Assembly (NCBI GenBank): GCA_030019445.1
Contig: JASEEU010000004.1
Location: 62,001-126,000 of the forward strand
DNA length: 64,000 nucleotides
Direction of reading: 5' to 3'
Origin: Anaerosomatales bacterium
GTDB taxonomy: Bacteria > Actinomycetota > Coriobacteriia > Anaerosomatales > Anaerosomataceae
The notes under the pieces were generated by a model. That model ran no database searches, was not told the DNA's origin, and worked only from the letters and a program-made list of their open reading frames with translations. The position numbers and the translations under genes were made by a program. Below, piece after piece: positions 57,009-64,000 of the stretch (within the stretch, counting starts at the first letter, position 1; each line of letters begins with the position of its first letter).

Positions 57009-57332
57009 TCAGCTTCTGAGAGCCTCGGCGATCGTCGTGTACTGCTCGGCGTCGATCTCGCCCCTGGCGAGGCGCTCCCGGGCGATGCGCAGCGCCTCGT
57101 CCATCGCCGGGGTGGTTCGCGTCCCGGTATCGATCGGAACCGCGCCGGACGTCGTGCGGCTCCGGCGCGTCACGGCCCACACGACGAGCGCGATGACGAC
57201 CGCGAGCACCACCAGGAAGCCGACCGCCACGACGATCCCGCCGAAGGGGAAGCCTTCGACCGCGCGTTCCGCGAGAGGTCGGCCCATCCGCCCGTACGGG
57301 CTGAGGCGTCCTACCTGTGCGAGTGCGTCCAT
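57009..57332 (-). CDS. Small single-span membrane protein with SHOCT domain
   Basis: The 107-residue protein has one membrane helix (about 30-53) followed by RRSR and a short linker. A C-terminal SHOCT domain (about 76-106; ALRIARERLARGEIDAEQYTTIAEAL) follows. SHOCT is a two-helix module found at protein ends and thought to mediate oligomerisation. AAGGAG lies 6 bp before the ATG. Such proteins are frequent in actinobacteria and often have no known role. It is the first gene upstream of the ABC exporter operon, separated by two hairpins. Confidence 0.85.
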   Translation of the reverse strand: MDALAQVGRLSPYGRMGRPLAERAVEGFPFGGIVVAVGFLVVLAVVIALVVWAVTRRSRTTSGAVPIDTGTRTTPAMDEALRIARERLARGEIDAEQYTTIAEALRS

Positions 57333-57418
57333 GCTCTGCTCCTTTCAGGCTTGCCTGTAAGGAGTGTGCCGTGCGCGTATGGACCGCCCGTGACCGCGGT
57401 GTGCAGAAGTGATGGAGG

Positions 57419-58420
57419 TCAGGCCTCGCCGAGCGGCTCCTCGGCGGCGAGCGCGACCTCGGCGACCGGCATCGGGGCGGGGAGCTCCGCGGGGCGCGTC
57501 GGCGCGGTCGTGGTGAGCGCGACGCCGGAGACGATGACGACCATGCCCGCCAGCACCCACCCGTCCACGGGCTCGGGGGGCACAAGGCCGAGGGTGCCGG
57601 CGGTCCAGCCGAGGAAGACGGCGATGACCGGGTTCACGTAGGCGTACGTCATGACCTTGGACGCGGGCGCATTGCGCAGCAGCCAGACGAACGCGGTGAA
57701 CGCCACGCAGGAGCCCATGACGCTCAGGTAGGCGAGCGCGCCGACGCCCTTGGCGGTGAGGGTGACCTCTGGCCACTCGCCGGCGATCGTCCCGATGACG
57801 AGCAGGATCGATCCCGCGGTGAGCATCTCGTAGCCGGTCGCGACGAGCGCGTCGGTCTTGATGGGCTTGCGCTTGCTGATGATCGAGCCGGTGGTCCAGA
57901 GCCATGTGCCGAGGATCTGAAGCCCGACGCCGACGAGCTCCGCGGGCGTGCCGTGGATGCCGGTCAGACGCGGCGCAAGCAGGATGCCGAGACCGGCGAA
58001 GCCGACCACGAGACCCAGGTAGCCGCGCGCCGAGGGTCGGTCCATGCCCGGGACGACCGACTCGGCGAGCGCGACCCACAGCGGCAGCAACGCCACGATG
58101 AGCGCGGCGAGCCCGGAGGGGATGGTCCGCTCGGCCAGGAAGGTGAAGTACATCCCGCCGCACAGCAGGAAGATGCCGACGGTAGCGACGATGCGGTACT
58201 CGGAGAGCGGGATGCGGAGCCGGCGGCCGCGGAGGCGGGCGAAACCGAGCATCAGCAGTCCGGCGGGCACGAGGCGCAGCCCCGCGAAGAGCGAGGGGGG
58301 CAGCGCAGCATCGAGACCGACGCGGATGCCGAGGTAGGTCGAGCCCCAGACGACGTAGAGCGCGGCAAATGCGACGACGAGTTTGACCTTGTGCGGCCAG
58401 TTGAGCGGATTCAGCGACAT
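57419..58420 (-). CDS. EamA/DMT-family metabolite exporter
   Basis: The 333-residue membrane protein has ten helices in two EamA repeats: [21 protein letters not shown] at the first repeat's start ([13 protein letters not shown] is typical of the YedA/RhaT group) and [19 protein letters not shown] at the second. The [18 protein letters not shown] block near the end is also typical. The last 35 residues are Ala/Pro-rich and hydrophilic. Members export amino acids or other metabolites. GGAGGAGA precedes the ATG. It is divergent from the Nudix gene. The substrate is unknown. Confidence 0.9.
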   Translation of the reverse strand: MSLNPLNWPHKVKLVVAFAALYVVWGSTYLGIRVGLDAALPPSLFAGLRLVPAGLLMLGFARLRGRRLRIPLSEYRIVATVGIFLLCGGMYFTFLAERTIPSGLAALIVALLPLWVALAESVVPGMDRPSARGYLGLVVGFAGLGILLAPRLTGIHGTPAELVGVGLQILGTWLWTTGSIISKRKPIKTDALVATGYEMLTAGSILLVIGTIAGEWPEVTLTAKGVGALAYLSVMGSCVAFTAFVWLLRNAPASKVMTYAYVNPVIAVFLGWTAGTLGLVPPEPVDGWVLAGMVVIVSGVALTTTAPTRPAELPAPMPVAEVALAAEEPLGEA

Positions 58421-58512
58421 TCGGTCTCCTCCGAGGTCAGGTCATGCCAGGGTACTCCTGCGCGCGCGGGGCAGGAAGAGGGCAGTCGCGACCGCTTCCC
58501 GCATCGCGGGGG

Positions 58513-58518
58513 TACACT
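58513..58518 (+). promoter_or_regulatory. -10 box of the Nudix gene, leaderless geometry
   Basis: TACACT is followed by GGTGTC and then the ATG at 58525, a 6-bp gap. There is no usable Shine-Dalgarno sequence. Confidence 0.5.
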
Positions 58519-58524
58519 GGTGTC

Positions 58525-58968
58525 ATGGCTTCGGGCGATCACGTTCGTCCGGCGGTGACCGCCGATGTCGTCGCGGTGCGCGAAGACGGCGACGGGCGCG
58601 AGGTGCTTCTCATCCGTCGCGGCAACGACCCCTTCCGCGGCCGCTGGGCGCTTCCCGGCGGCTTCCTCGACGCGCTCGAGGTACCGGAGCACGCGGCCCG
58701 TCGGGAACTCGAGGAGGAGACCGGTCTCGGGTGGGTCGGCCCCCTGCGGCTCGTCGGCGTGTATGGCGAGCCGGGCCGCGACCCGCGCGGGTGGACGATC
58801 TCGTGCGCGTACCTCGCCGCAGTGGGTGACGCCGACCTTGCCGTGCGTGGTGGCGATGACGCCGCCGAGGCCGCGTGGCACCGGGTCGACGCGCTCCCTG
58901 ACCTGGCGTTCGACCATGCCGTGATCGTGCGCGACACGCTCGCTCTGCTCGAGGATGACCCGGGATGA
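58525..58968 (+). CDS. Nudix hydrolase
   Basis: The 147-residue protein has a complete Nudix box, [18 protein letters not shown] followed by EEETGL, at about residues 50-73, matching Gx5Ex7REUxEExGU. An ADP-ribose-pyrophosphatase-like layout ([21 protein letters not shown]) suggests action on a nucleoside diphosphate derivative such as ADP-ribose, but 8-oxo-dGTP-type substrates are possible. The ATG at 58525 is supported by the leaderless -10 geometry. The stop overlaps the start of the next CWB2 gene (ATGA), an odd pairing of a cytoplasmic enzyme with a secreted protein. Confidence 0.92.
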   Translation: MASGDHVRPAVTADVVAVREDGDGREVLLIRRGNDPFRGRWALPGGFLDALEVPEHAARRELEEETGLGWVGPLRLVGVYGEPGRDPRGWTISCAYLAAVGDADLAVRGGDDAAEAAWHRVDALPDLAFDHAVIVRDTLALLEDDPG

Positions 58969-61163
58969 ACGTCTCCAGAACGCGCCGCTGTGCCGCAGGG
59001 CTCGTCGTCGTCGCGCTACTGACCGCGCTCGCCGTGCCCGCGACGGTCGACGCACGTCCCGCTGCGACGCGCGCGATGAGCGCCGAAACCCCGGTCAGCC
59101 GCGTTGCTCCGACGCTCGAGCGGTGGCGTGTCACGCCGCCCGTGCATGCCGAGAAGGACGCGGGCCCCATCAGCGCGCTCGCGGCCGACGACGGGATCCC
59201 GGGCGTGCCGCTCGACTCCGTGAGCATGCTGCCGTCCCCGGTGATCAGCGGCAGCGTCGACGCCGCCACCGATGCCTGGGACGTGTTCTCGTTCCGTGCC
59301 GCGCCGGGAGAGCGGATCGTCGTCGACGCGGCTCCGACGTCCGCGACTTCGACGCTCGACATCCGCCTCGTGCTGTGGGGTCCGGGTGCGACGAGCGTCG
59401 GCAGCCTGTCGCTCCAGGAGAGCGACTTCTACGGCGCGGGTTCCGAGGAGTGGATCTGCTACACGATCCCCGGGAGCGCGCCGAAAGGGACGTACTACCT
59501 CGGAATCAACGCGTTCGCGGGCTCGGGCGGCTATGAAGCCGTATGGACGATCGACTCTCGTTCAGACGGCAACATACCCGGTGTGACGATGCCGATGGGC
59601 TCGTTCGTGGGGGATGTCGACACGGTCTATGACGCCGATGACGTCTTCGCGGTGGACCTGGGCGTCGGCCAGACGTTGGAGGCGACCGTGAGCGTCGATC
59701 CGGCGTCCACGGTGACGACGTATCTCTACGGTCCGGGCGCGACCGACGTGTGGTCGAGCGTCTTCCTTGACACGCAGACCGGCGATGAGGTCCACGTGAC
59801 TTACGCGCCGGGGCCCGGCGAGGCGGGCACGTACTACCTCGACGTCTCTGCCGACGACCAGGAGTACCTGCAGTACCAGGCAGAATGGACGACGACCGGG
59901 TCGAACATCCCGGGCGTGCCGCTGCCGCCATCCCCCGTCGCGCGCGCGGGTGCCCCGTCGCAGGTCTATGCCGTGGATCTTGTGTACGGCCAGACCTTCT
60001 CGGCCACGGTGGGCGTTCCGAACGGGCAGGCGGACCTGTACCTCTTCGGCCCTGGCGCCGTCGACGTGGACACCTCGGCGCCGCTCGTCGCGCGGACGGG
60101 GACGGCGACGAGCAAGAGCGTCGCCTACAGCGTGCCGGCCGACGGTGACGGACGCTACTACGTGTACGTCGACGTGCACGTGCCGGTCGAGTACACGATC
60201 ACCTGGTCGGCCCGGACCGATGTGAAGCGCGTCTACGGCTTCAACCGCTACGCCACGGCGGTGACGGTCTCGCAGCGTGACTTCCCGCACGGCTCGGACG
60301 TGGTGGTCGTCGCGACCGGCGCCAACTTCCCCGACGCGCTGGCGGCGGGCGGTCTCGCGGGTGCGTACGACGCGCCGATCCTGCTCGTCGAGCCGACGGC
60401 GTTGCCCTCCACGGTCGCTGCCGAGATCGTGCGGCTCAAGGCCACACGATGCTTCATCGTGGGCGGGCCGGCTGTGGTGAGCGACCGCGTGAGGAGCGCC
60501 ATCGATGCGCTCCCGGGCATGACGACACCGGTGCGCGTGGCGGGCTCGAACCGTTACGCGACCTCCGCCGAGGTCGCCAAGCGCGTCTTCACGCGGCAGG
60601 GCGTGCACTTCCTGGGGGTGGGCTGCCTCGCCCGGGGCGACGAGTACGCCGACGCGCTGGCGCTCGGACCGATCTCGTGGGGCGCCGTGCTTCCGGTCTT
60701 CCTGACCGAGCCGGGGGCGCTGCCCGGGCAGACCGAGTACGCGATGACGCTGCTTCCCGTCGACGCGGTGGCGATCGCCGGCGGCGCCGGCGCCGTGAGC
60801 GCGGGCGTCGAGTCACGTGTGGACACGCTGTTGGGCCCGGGCGATGACGTCGAACGGTTCGGGGGCTCGAACCGGTACGTGACCGCCGGGCTCATCGCGG
60901 ATTGGAGCGCGAGCAGTCCCTTCCTTGACTACCGCTTCGTCGGCATCGCCACGGGCACGAACTTCCCGGACGCCCTCGGCGGCGGCCCGGGATGCGCCAA
61001 GCGGGGCGGCGTGCTGCTCATGACCGACCCGGGCGCGCTCAGCGCGCCGACCGCCACGCGCCTGAGCGCCAAGGGCGCGATCATCACCGGCTGCCAGGTG
61101 TTCGGCGGGACGACCGCGATCCCAGACGCCACGCTCAAGGCCGTGGACGCGCGCATCCCGTGA
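58965..61163 (+). CDS. Large secreted protein: three PPC-like domains plus triple CWB2
   Basis: The 732-residue protein has a signal peptide (about 1-30). Three beta-sandwich modules of PPC type at about 78-197, 203-304 and 310-405 follow, each opened by an IPGV-P motif ([27 protein letters not shown]). Three CWB2 repeats start at [22 protein letters not shown] and [11 protein letters not shown]. The whole is an extracellular, wall-anchored stalk-like protein without a visible enzyme domain. It overlaps the Nudix gene by 4 bp. The next gene is a paralogue of the same layout, so the pair arose by duplication. Function beyond surface display is unknown. Confidence 0.9.
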   Translation: MNVSRTRRCAAGLVVVALLTALAVPATVDARPAATRAMSAETPVSRVAPTLERWRVTPPVHAEKDAGPISALAADDGIPGVPLDSVSMLPSPVISGSVDAATDAWDVFSFRAAPGERIVVDAAPTSATSTLDIRLVLWGPGATSVGSLSLQESDFYGAGSEEWICYTIPGSAPKGTYYLGINAFAGSGGYEAVWTIDSRSDGNIPGVTMPMGSFVGDVDTVYDADDVFAVDLGVGQTLEATVSVDPASTVTTYLYGPGATDVWSSVFLDTQTGDEVHVTYAPGPGEAGTYYLDVSADDQEYLQYQAEWTTTGSNIPGVPLPPSPVARAGAPSQVYAVDLVYGQTFSATVGVPNGQADLYLFGPGAVDVDTSAPLVARTGTATSKSVAYSVPADGDGRYYVYVDVHVPVEYTITWSARTDVKRVYGFNRYATAVTVSQRDFPHGSDVVVVATGANFPDALAAGGLAGAYDAPILLVEPTALPSTVAAEIVRLKATRCFIVGGPAVVSDRVRSAIDALPGMTTPVRVAGSNRYATSAEVAKRVFTRQGVHFLGVGCLARGDEYADALALGPISWGAVLPVFLTEPGALPGQTEYAMTLLPVDAVAIAGGAGAVSAGVESRVDTLLGPGDDVERFGGSNRYVTAGLIADWSASSPFLDYRFVGIATGTNFPDALGGGPGCAKRGGVLLMTDPGALSAPTATRLSAKGAIITGCQVFGGTTAIPDATLKAVDARIP

Positions 61164-61220
61164 TACGCTTGCGCTGGATCGGCCTGATGATGCTGACCAG
61201 TCGCCTGTGTGGAGGTCCGG

Positions 61221-63422
61221 ATGCGCTCTCGGCCCGTCGTGCTCTGCACCCTCCTGTCCGTGGTCACGTTCCTCGCGACGGGCGTGCCCACTGTCGTGGC
61301 GTCGCCGGAGCCCGCTGACGCCGGGCGTTGGCGCGCGATGGCGCCCGGTCCCAATGCAGCGACGGAGATCGAGCGGCTGCTCGATGGTGAGGGCGTGGCG
61401 CCGATCGGAGCCGCGGGTGAGATCACCGCGCAGGCCGCCGATGACGCGCTGCCGGGGATCGCGCTCGACGCGGAACCGCGGCCACCCCACGAGGTGACCG
61501 GCACCCTCTCGGCCACGGACGTTCGCGACATCTACTCGGTGTGGCTTGCCGAGGGCGAGCAACTCATCGTCCTGATGACCGGCACCGGCGCCGACTTCGA
61601 CCTCGAGCTGTGGAGCCCGGACACCGTGTCGCTCATCGTGCCGGACATCGTGGTGGAGTCGCGCGCTGCGGGGAGTTCGACCGAGCGCGTCTGCTACACG
61701 GTCTCTCCGCGCTTCGGTTCGGGGCGCTACCACATCGTCCCCACCGCGCTGGACGACGGATCCGGCGCCGGCAGCTATACCTTCGAGTGGAACGTGACGA
61801 GCCGCGCAGACGGCAACGTGCCGGGCGCTCCGACGCCGCTCGACGTGACGCGTGGTCGTGTGGACGCCCTCACCGATGCCAACGATGTCTTCCGGCTTCC
61901 CGCGGGGCCCGGCGCAGCGATCGAGGTCAGCCTGGTCGCCGACGATCCATCCGACACGCTCGTGCTGAGCCTCTACGAGCCCGATGACGAGGCGCTCGGT
62001 CCCACCGACGACATCTTTCACGGCAGCCGCGTCGCATTCTTGTCCGGCGCCGACGTGACGCTCACCTATGCTGTGCCCGCCGGGGAAGACGGTGTCTACT
62101 ACATCGACGTGGACGCCCTCGACGCCCTCGACGCCGGCTACACGCTCACGTGGACCGCGAGCGGACCGAACGTGCCGGGGGCGCCGGTGCCCTCCGCGCG
62201 CGTGACCGAGAGCGTCGCCGCGCCCGTGCTCCATCCGCTCGACATCCCGTACCCTGCGGTCTTGCGGGCGACGGCGGACGGCGTCACCACGGCGCGCGTG
62301 GAGCTGCGGCTGCTCGCCCGGGGAACGACCGATATCGCCACAGAGAAGGTGCTCGCGTCACAGACGGGACCAGGCGACCCCAAGAACCTCACCTGGACCG
62401 TCCCCGAAGGCGGTGACGGCTTGCACTACCTGGGGGTCACACCGCTCGTACCGGGAGACGTCACCACGTCGTGGTCGATCGATGTACGCTCGCTCAGGCT
62501 CGCCGGCTCGAATCGGTACCAGACCTCGGTCGCAGCTTCCCGCGATGCGTTCGCCGATGGGTCCGACACGGTGGTCATCGCGAGCGGAGCGGACTTCCCC
62601 GACGCCCTGGCCGCTTCAGGCCTGGCCGGAGCGTATGACGCCCCGGTCCTGCTCACGATGCCGACCGTCCTGCCCTCCGCCGTGCGTGAGGAGATCAGGC
62701 GACTGGGCGCTACGCGCTGCTTCGTCGTGGGCGGGAGCCGGGCCGTGGGCGGGTCGGTCCTCTCGGCCATCGACGCCCTGCCCGGCATGACCACGCCGGT
62801 GCGCCTCGCAGGGCCAGACCGGTACGCTACAGCAGCGGCCGTCGCGCGACAGGTGATCTCCCGGCGTGGGCCGCTCTACGATGGTACGGTGTTCGTTGCG
62901 CGGGGAGACGGCTTCGCCGATGCGCTCGCTGTCTCGCCGCTCGCGTGGTCGGCGGCGGCTCCGGTCGTGCTGACGGCGCCGGACGCGCTGCCACAGGCGA
63001 GCGCTGTCGTCCTTGAGGAGATCGGGGCCGACCGGGCGGTGCTCGCGGGCGGCTCGAGCGCGATCTCGGCAGCGGCAGAAGGCGCCATCGTGCGCATCAC
63101 GGGTCCGGCGACCCGGCTCGAGGGCTCCAACCGGTACGGCACCGCGACGGCTGTGGCGGCCTGGGGCGTCAACGAAGGGCTCGCCACCTACCGATACGTC
63201 GGCGTGGCGACCGGCGCGGGTTTCGCCGATGCGCTGGGTGGCGGGGTGGCGTGCGGCAAGCGTGGCGGGGTGCTGCTGCTCACCGACCCCGCCCGGCTCT
63301 CCCCGCCGACAGCGGCCACGATCGACGCTCCACGAGCGGGCATCGCTCGGCTGCGCGTGTTCGGTGGCGTCACCGCCGTGAGCGCATCGGTGCAGTCGGG
63401 GATCGACGCACTGCTGCGTTAG
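61221..63422 (+). CDS. Large secreted protein, PPC-like domains plus triple CWB2 (paralogue)
   Basis: The 733-residue protein repeats the layout of the preceding gene: signal peptide (about 1-28), three PPC-like modules opened by DDALPGIAL, DGNVPGAPT and GPNVPGAPV, and three CWB2 repeats (RLAGSNRYQTS, RLAGPDRYATA, RLEGSNRYGTA). Shared stretches such as [28 protein letters not shown] and [18 protein letters not shown] show recent duplication of the repeat half. The ATG at 61221 is chosen because GGAGGT ends 4 bp upstream; a GTG 12 bp earlier overlaps that site. It is followed directly by the T-box locus promoter. Confidence 0.9.
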   Translation: MRSRPVVLCTLLSVVTFLATGVPTVVASPEPADAGRWRAMAPGPNAATEIERLLDGEGVAPIGAAGEITAQAADDALPGIALDAEPRPPHEVTGTLSATDVRDIYSVWLAEGEQLIVLMTGTGADFDLELWSPDTVSLIVPDIVVESRAAGSSTERVCYTVSPRFGSGRYHIVPTALDDGSGAGSYTFEWNVTSRADGNVPGAPTPLDVTRGRVDALTDANDVFRLPAGPGAAIEVSLVADDPSDTLVLSLYEPDDEALGPTDDIFHGSRVAFLSGADVTLTYAVPAGEDGVYYIDVDALDALDAGYTLTWTASGPNVPGAPVPSARVTESVAAPVLHPLDIPYPAVLRATADGVTTARVELRLLARGTTDIATEKVLASQTGPGDPKNLTWTVPEGGDGLHYLGVTPLVPGDVTTSWSIDVRSLRLAGSNRYQTSVAASRDAFADGSDTVVIASGADFPDALAASGLAGAYDAPVLLTMPTVLPSAVREEIRRLGATRCFVVGGSRAVGGSVLSAIDALPGMTTPVRLAGPDRYATAAAVARQVISRRGPLYDGTVFVARGDGFADALAVSPLAWSAAAPVVLTAPDALPQASAVVLEEIGADRAVLAGGSSAISAAAEGAIVRITGPATRLEGSNRYGTATAVAAWGVNEGLATYRYVGVATGAGFADALGGGVACGKRGGVLLLTDPARLSPPTAATIDAPRAGIARLRVFGGVTAVSASVQSGIDALLR

Positions 63423-63427
63423 CTCGG

Positions 63428-63456
63428 TTGACAAGCGGTTCGACGCCCCGTATCTT
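63428..63456 (+). promoter_or_regulatory. Consensus-like sigma-70 promoter of the T-box transcript
   Basis: TTGACA and TATCTT are separated by exactly 17 bp. This is the best promoter match in the window; transcription should start near 63463. Confidence 0.8.
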
Positions 63457-63464
63457 CACGACAA

Positions 63465-63805
63465 TCTGCATAGCCTGCCGCAGATGGGGATGAGTAGGCG
63501 GCCCGGTAGGGCCACAGAGAGCCGGGAATGCTGCGAACCGGCGCCTGGAACGCCGCCGAACATGGCCCCGGAGGCATCCGGAGGAAACGCGGTCACGCGG
63601 AGTAATGCCGGACGGACGGCCCCGATACCATGGCCTACTGAGCATCGGACCCCCTCGGCGCATCGATCCCGCCCGCCGAGCGGAACGACACCACCGGTCC
63701 CGTGCTTGAACGAGGCCGTCGCGACGCGACGGCGAAGTCGGGTGGTACCGCGAAGGCAGACGCCTTTCGCCCTGACAGGGACTGTCGGGCGGGAGGCGTT
63801 TTCTC
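63465..63805 (+). ncRNA. T-box leader (tRNA-sensing, transcription attenuation)
   Basis: The leader has the T-box parts in order. Stem I has AGTA, the distal-loop motif ACAGAGAGCCGGG and GCTGCGAACCGG, and a 3' strand GAACATGGCCCCGGAG in which the specifier should lie. A long stem II/III region follows. The antiterminator carries the invariant GGGTGGTACCGCG (63740-63752), whose UGGU bulge would pair with a tRNA ending ACCA. GCGAAGGC / GCCTTTCGC builds the antiterminator stem. Uncharged tRNA would favour it over the terminator that follows. AUG at 63562-63564 is a possible methionine specifier; the register is not certain. Confidence 0.9.
63760..63802 (+). terminator. T-box terminator
   Basis: ACGCCTTTCGCCC pairs with GGGCGGGAGGCGT (two G-U pairs), extended by GACA/TGTC across a one-base bulge, and is followed by TTTT. 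Its 5' arm is shared with the antiterminator, so the two folds exclude each other. Confidence 0.88.
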
Positions 63806-63824
63806 GTACCTGGAGGTGATGGTC

Positions 63825-64000
63825 GTGGCCAAGAGCTGGGAGGAGATCAACTCCCGCATCGCGGCCGGCGAGGCGGTGGTGTTCACCGCCGAGGAGTTCG
63901 CTGAGCTCGCCCGAGATGAGGGCGTGTCAGCCGCCGCGAAGCGCGTGGACGTGGTGACGACGGGGACGTTCGGGCCGATGTGCTCGTCCGGCGTCGTGCT
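63825..64000 (+). CDS. HcyBio (DUF39) homocysteine-synthesis enzyme, N-terminal part
   Basis: Only the first 58 complete codons are inside the window. The sequence starts SWEEINSRIAAGEAVVFTAEEF and contains VDVVTTGTFGPMCSSG, a hallmark of the HcyBio/DUF39 family. In methanogens this family (with a NIL-ferredoxin partner) makes homocysteine from aspartate semialdehyde and sulfide; the conserved Cys near residue 53 (MCSSG here) carries the sulfur. GTG at 63825 is preferred because GGAGGTGA ends 5 bp upstream; an in-frame ATG at 63819 overlaps the ribosome-binding site. A T-box and terminator precede it. The partner gene would lie beyond the window. Confidence 0.88.
   Translation, partial: MAKSWEEINSRIAAGEAVVFTAEEFAELARDEGVSAAAKRVDVVTTGTFGPMCSSGVV

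Noticed and set aside
63556-63571. Reading the T-box specifier as CAU (histidine).
   Set aside because: The UGGU bulge predicts a tRNA with A73, whereas bacterial tRNA-His has C73; the downstream gene also points to methionine. The register still needs a covariance model.

Overview
This window is a high-GC actinobacterial chromosome segment with no sign of plasmid, phage or insertion-sequence content. An A/V-type ATP synthase, six secreted proteins with triple cell-wall-binding repeats (CWB2), a RimI-TsaD fusion and a T-box/homocysteine-synthesis locus together suggest an anaerobic member of the class Coriobacteriia or a close relative. That placement is inference from gene content; no rRNA gene is present. 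Codon use and GC look uniform, so nothing stands out as recently transferred.

Layout. 1-1466: end of the ATP synthase operon (subunits B and D). 1625-6164: a small hypothetical gene, a nitroreductase, a type-4 uracil-DNA glycosylase, and the tRNA t6A genes tsaE, tsaB and a fused rimI-tsaD, with translationally coupled joints from tsaE on. 6246-7790: first CWB2 protein. 7903-10101: groES-groEL behind a CIRCE operator. 10102-15728: a membrane diguanylate cyclase behind a structured leader, a LysE-type exporter, ychF, and a secreted amidase with CWB2 repeats. 15729-19939: guaB3-guaA, then chorismate mutase and DAHP synthase. 20004-23665: a small zinc-ribbon protein, a long structured leader, and a glycine-betaine-type ABC transporter. 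23715-28304: a UvrD/PcrA helicase, a CBS-type pyrophosphatase and a PAP2 phosphatase. 28301-34568: phoPR-like two-component genes divergent from pstSCAB, with a four-copy Pho-box-like repeat between them. 34655-41905: an MFS transporter, a glutamate-synthase-like flavoprotein divergent from glutamine synthetase across a GlnR-like repeat array, crcB behind a fluoride riboswitch, a BrkB protein, a tocopherol-cyclase-like protein and a small Cys-rich protein. 41912-49882: two more CWB2 proteins, thrC, a TudS-like protein, a GNAT enzyme and ApgM. 49974-53306: ku-ligD end joining. 53308-58420: an asymmetric heterodimeric ABC exporter, a SHOCT protein and an EamA exporter. 58525-63422: a Nudix hydrolase and two large paralogous CWB2 proteins. 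63428-64000: a sigma-70 promoter, a complete transcription-attenuating T-box leader and the start of an HcyBio (DUF39) homocysteine-synthesis gene, cut by the window end.

How it fits together. Most of the window is housekeeping: t6A synthesis, chaperonins, purine and aromatic synthesis, nitrogen and phosphate assimilation. The cis-regulatory layer is unusually readable: CIRCE, a Pho-box-like array, a GlnR-like array, a fluoride riboswitch, a T-box, and several promoters whose -10 box lies 6-7 nt before the ATG, implying leaderless mRNAs. The most interesting item is the T-box controlling a non-canonical homocysteine-synthesis gene. Its UGGU acceptor bulge fits a tRNA with A73, and AUG is a possible specifier, so methionine-tRNA sensing is the leading hypothesis.
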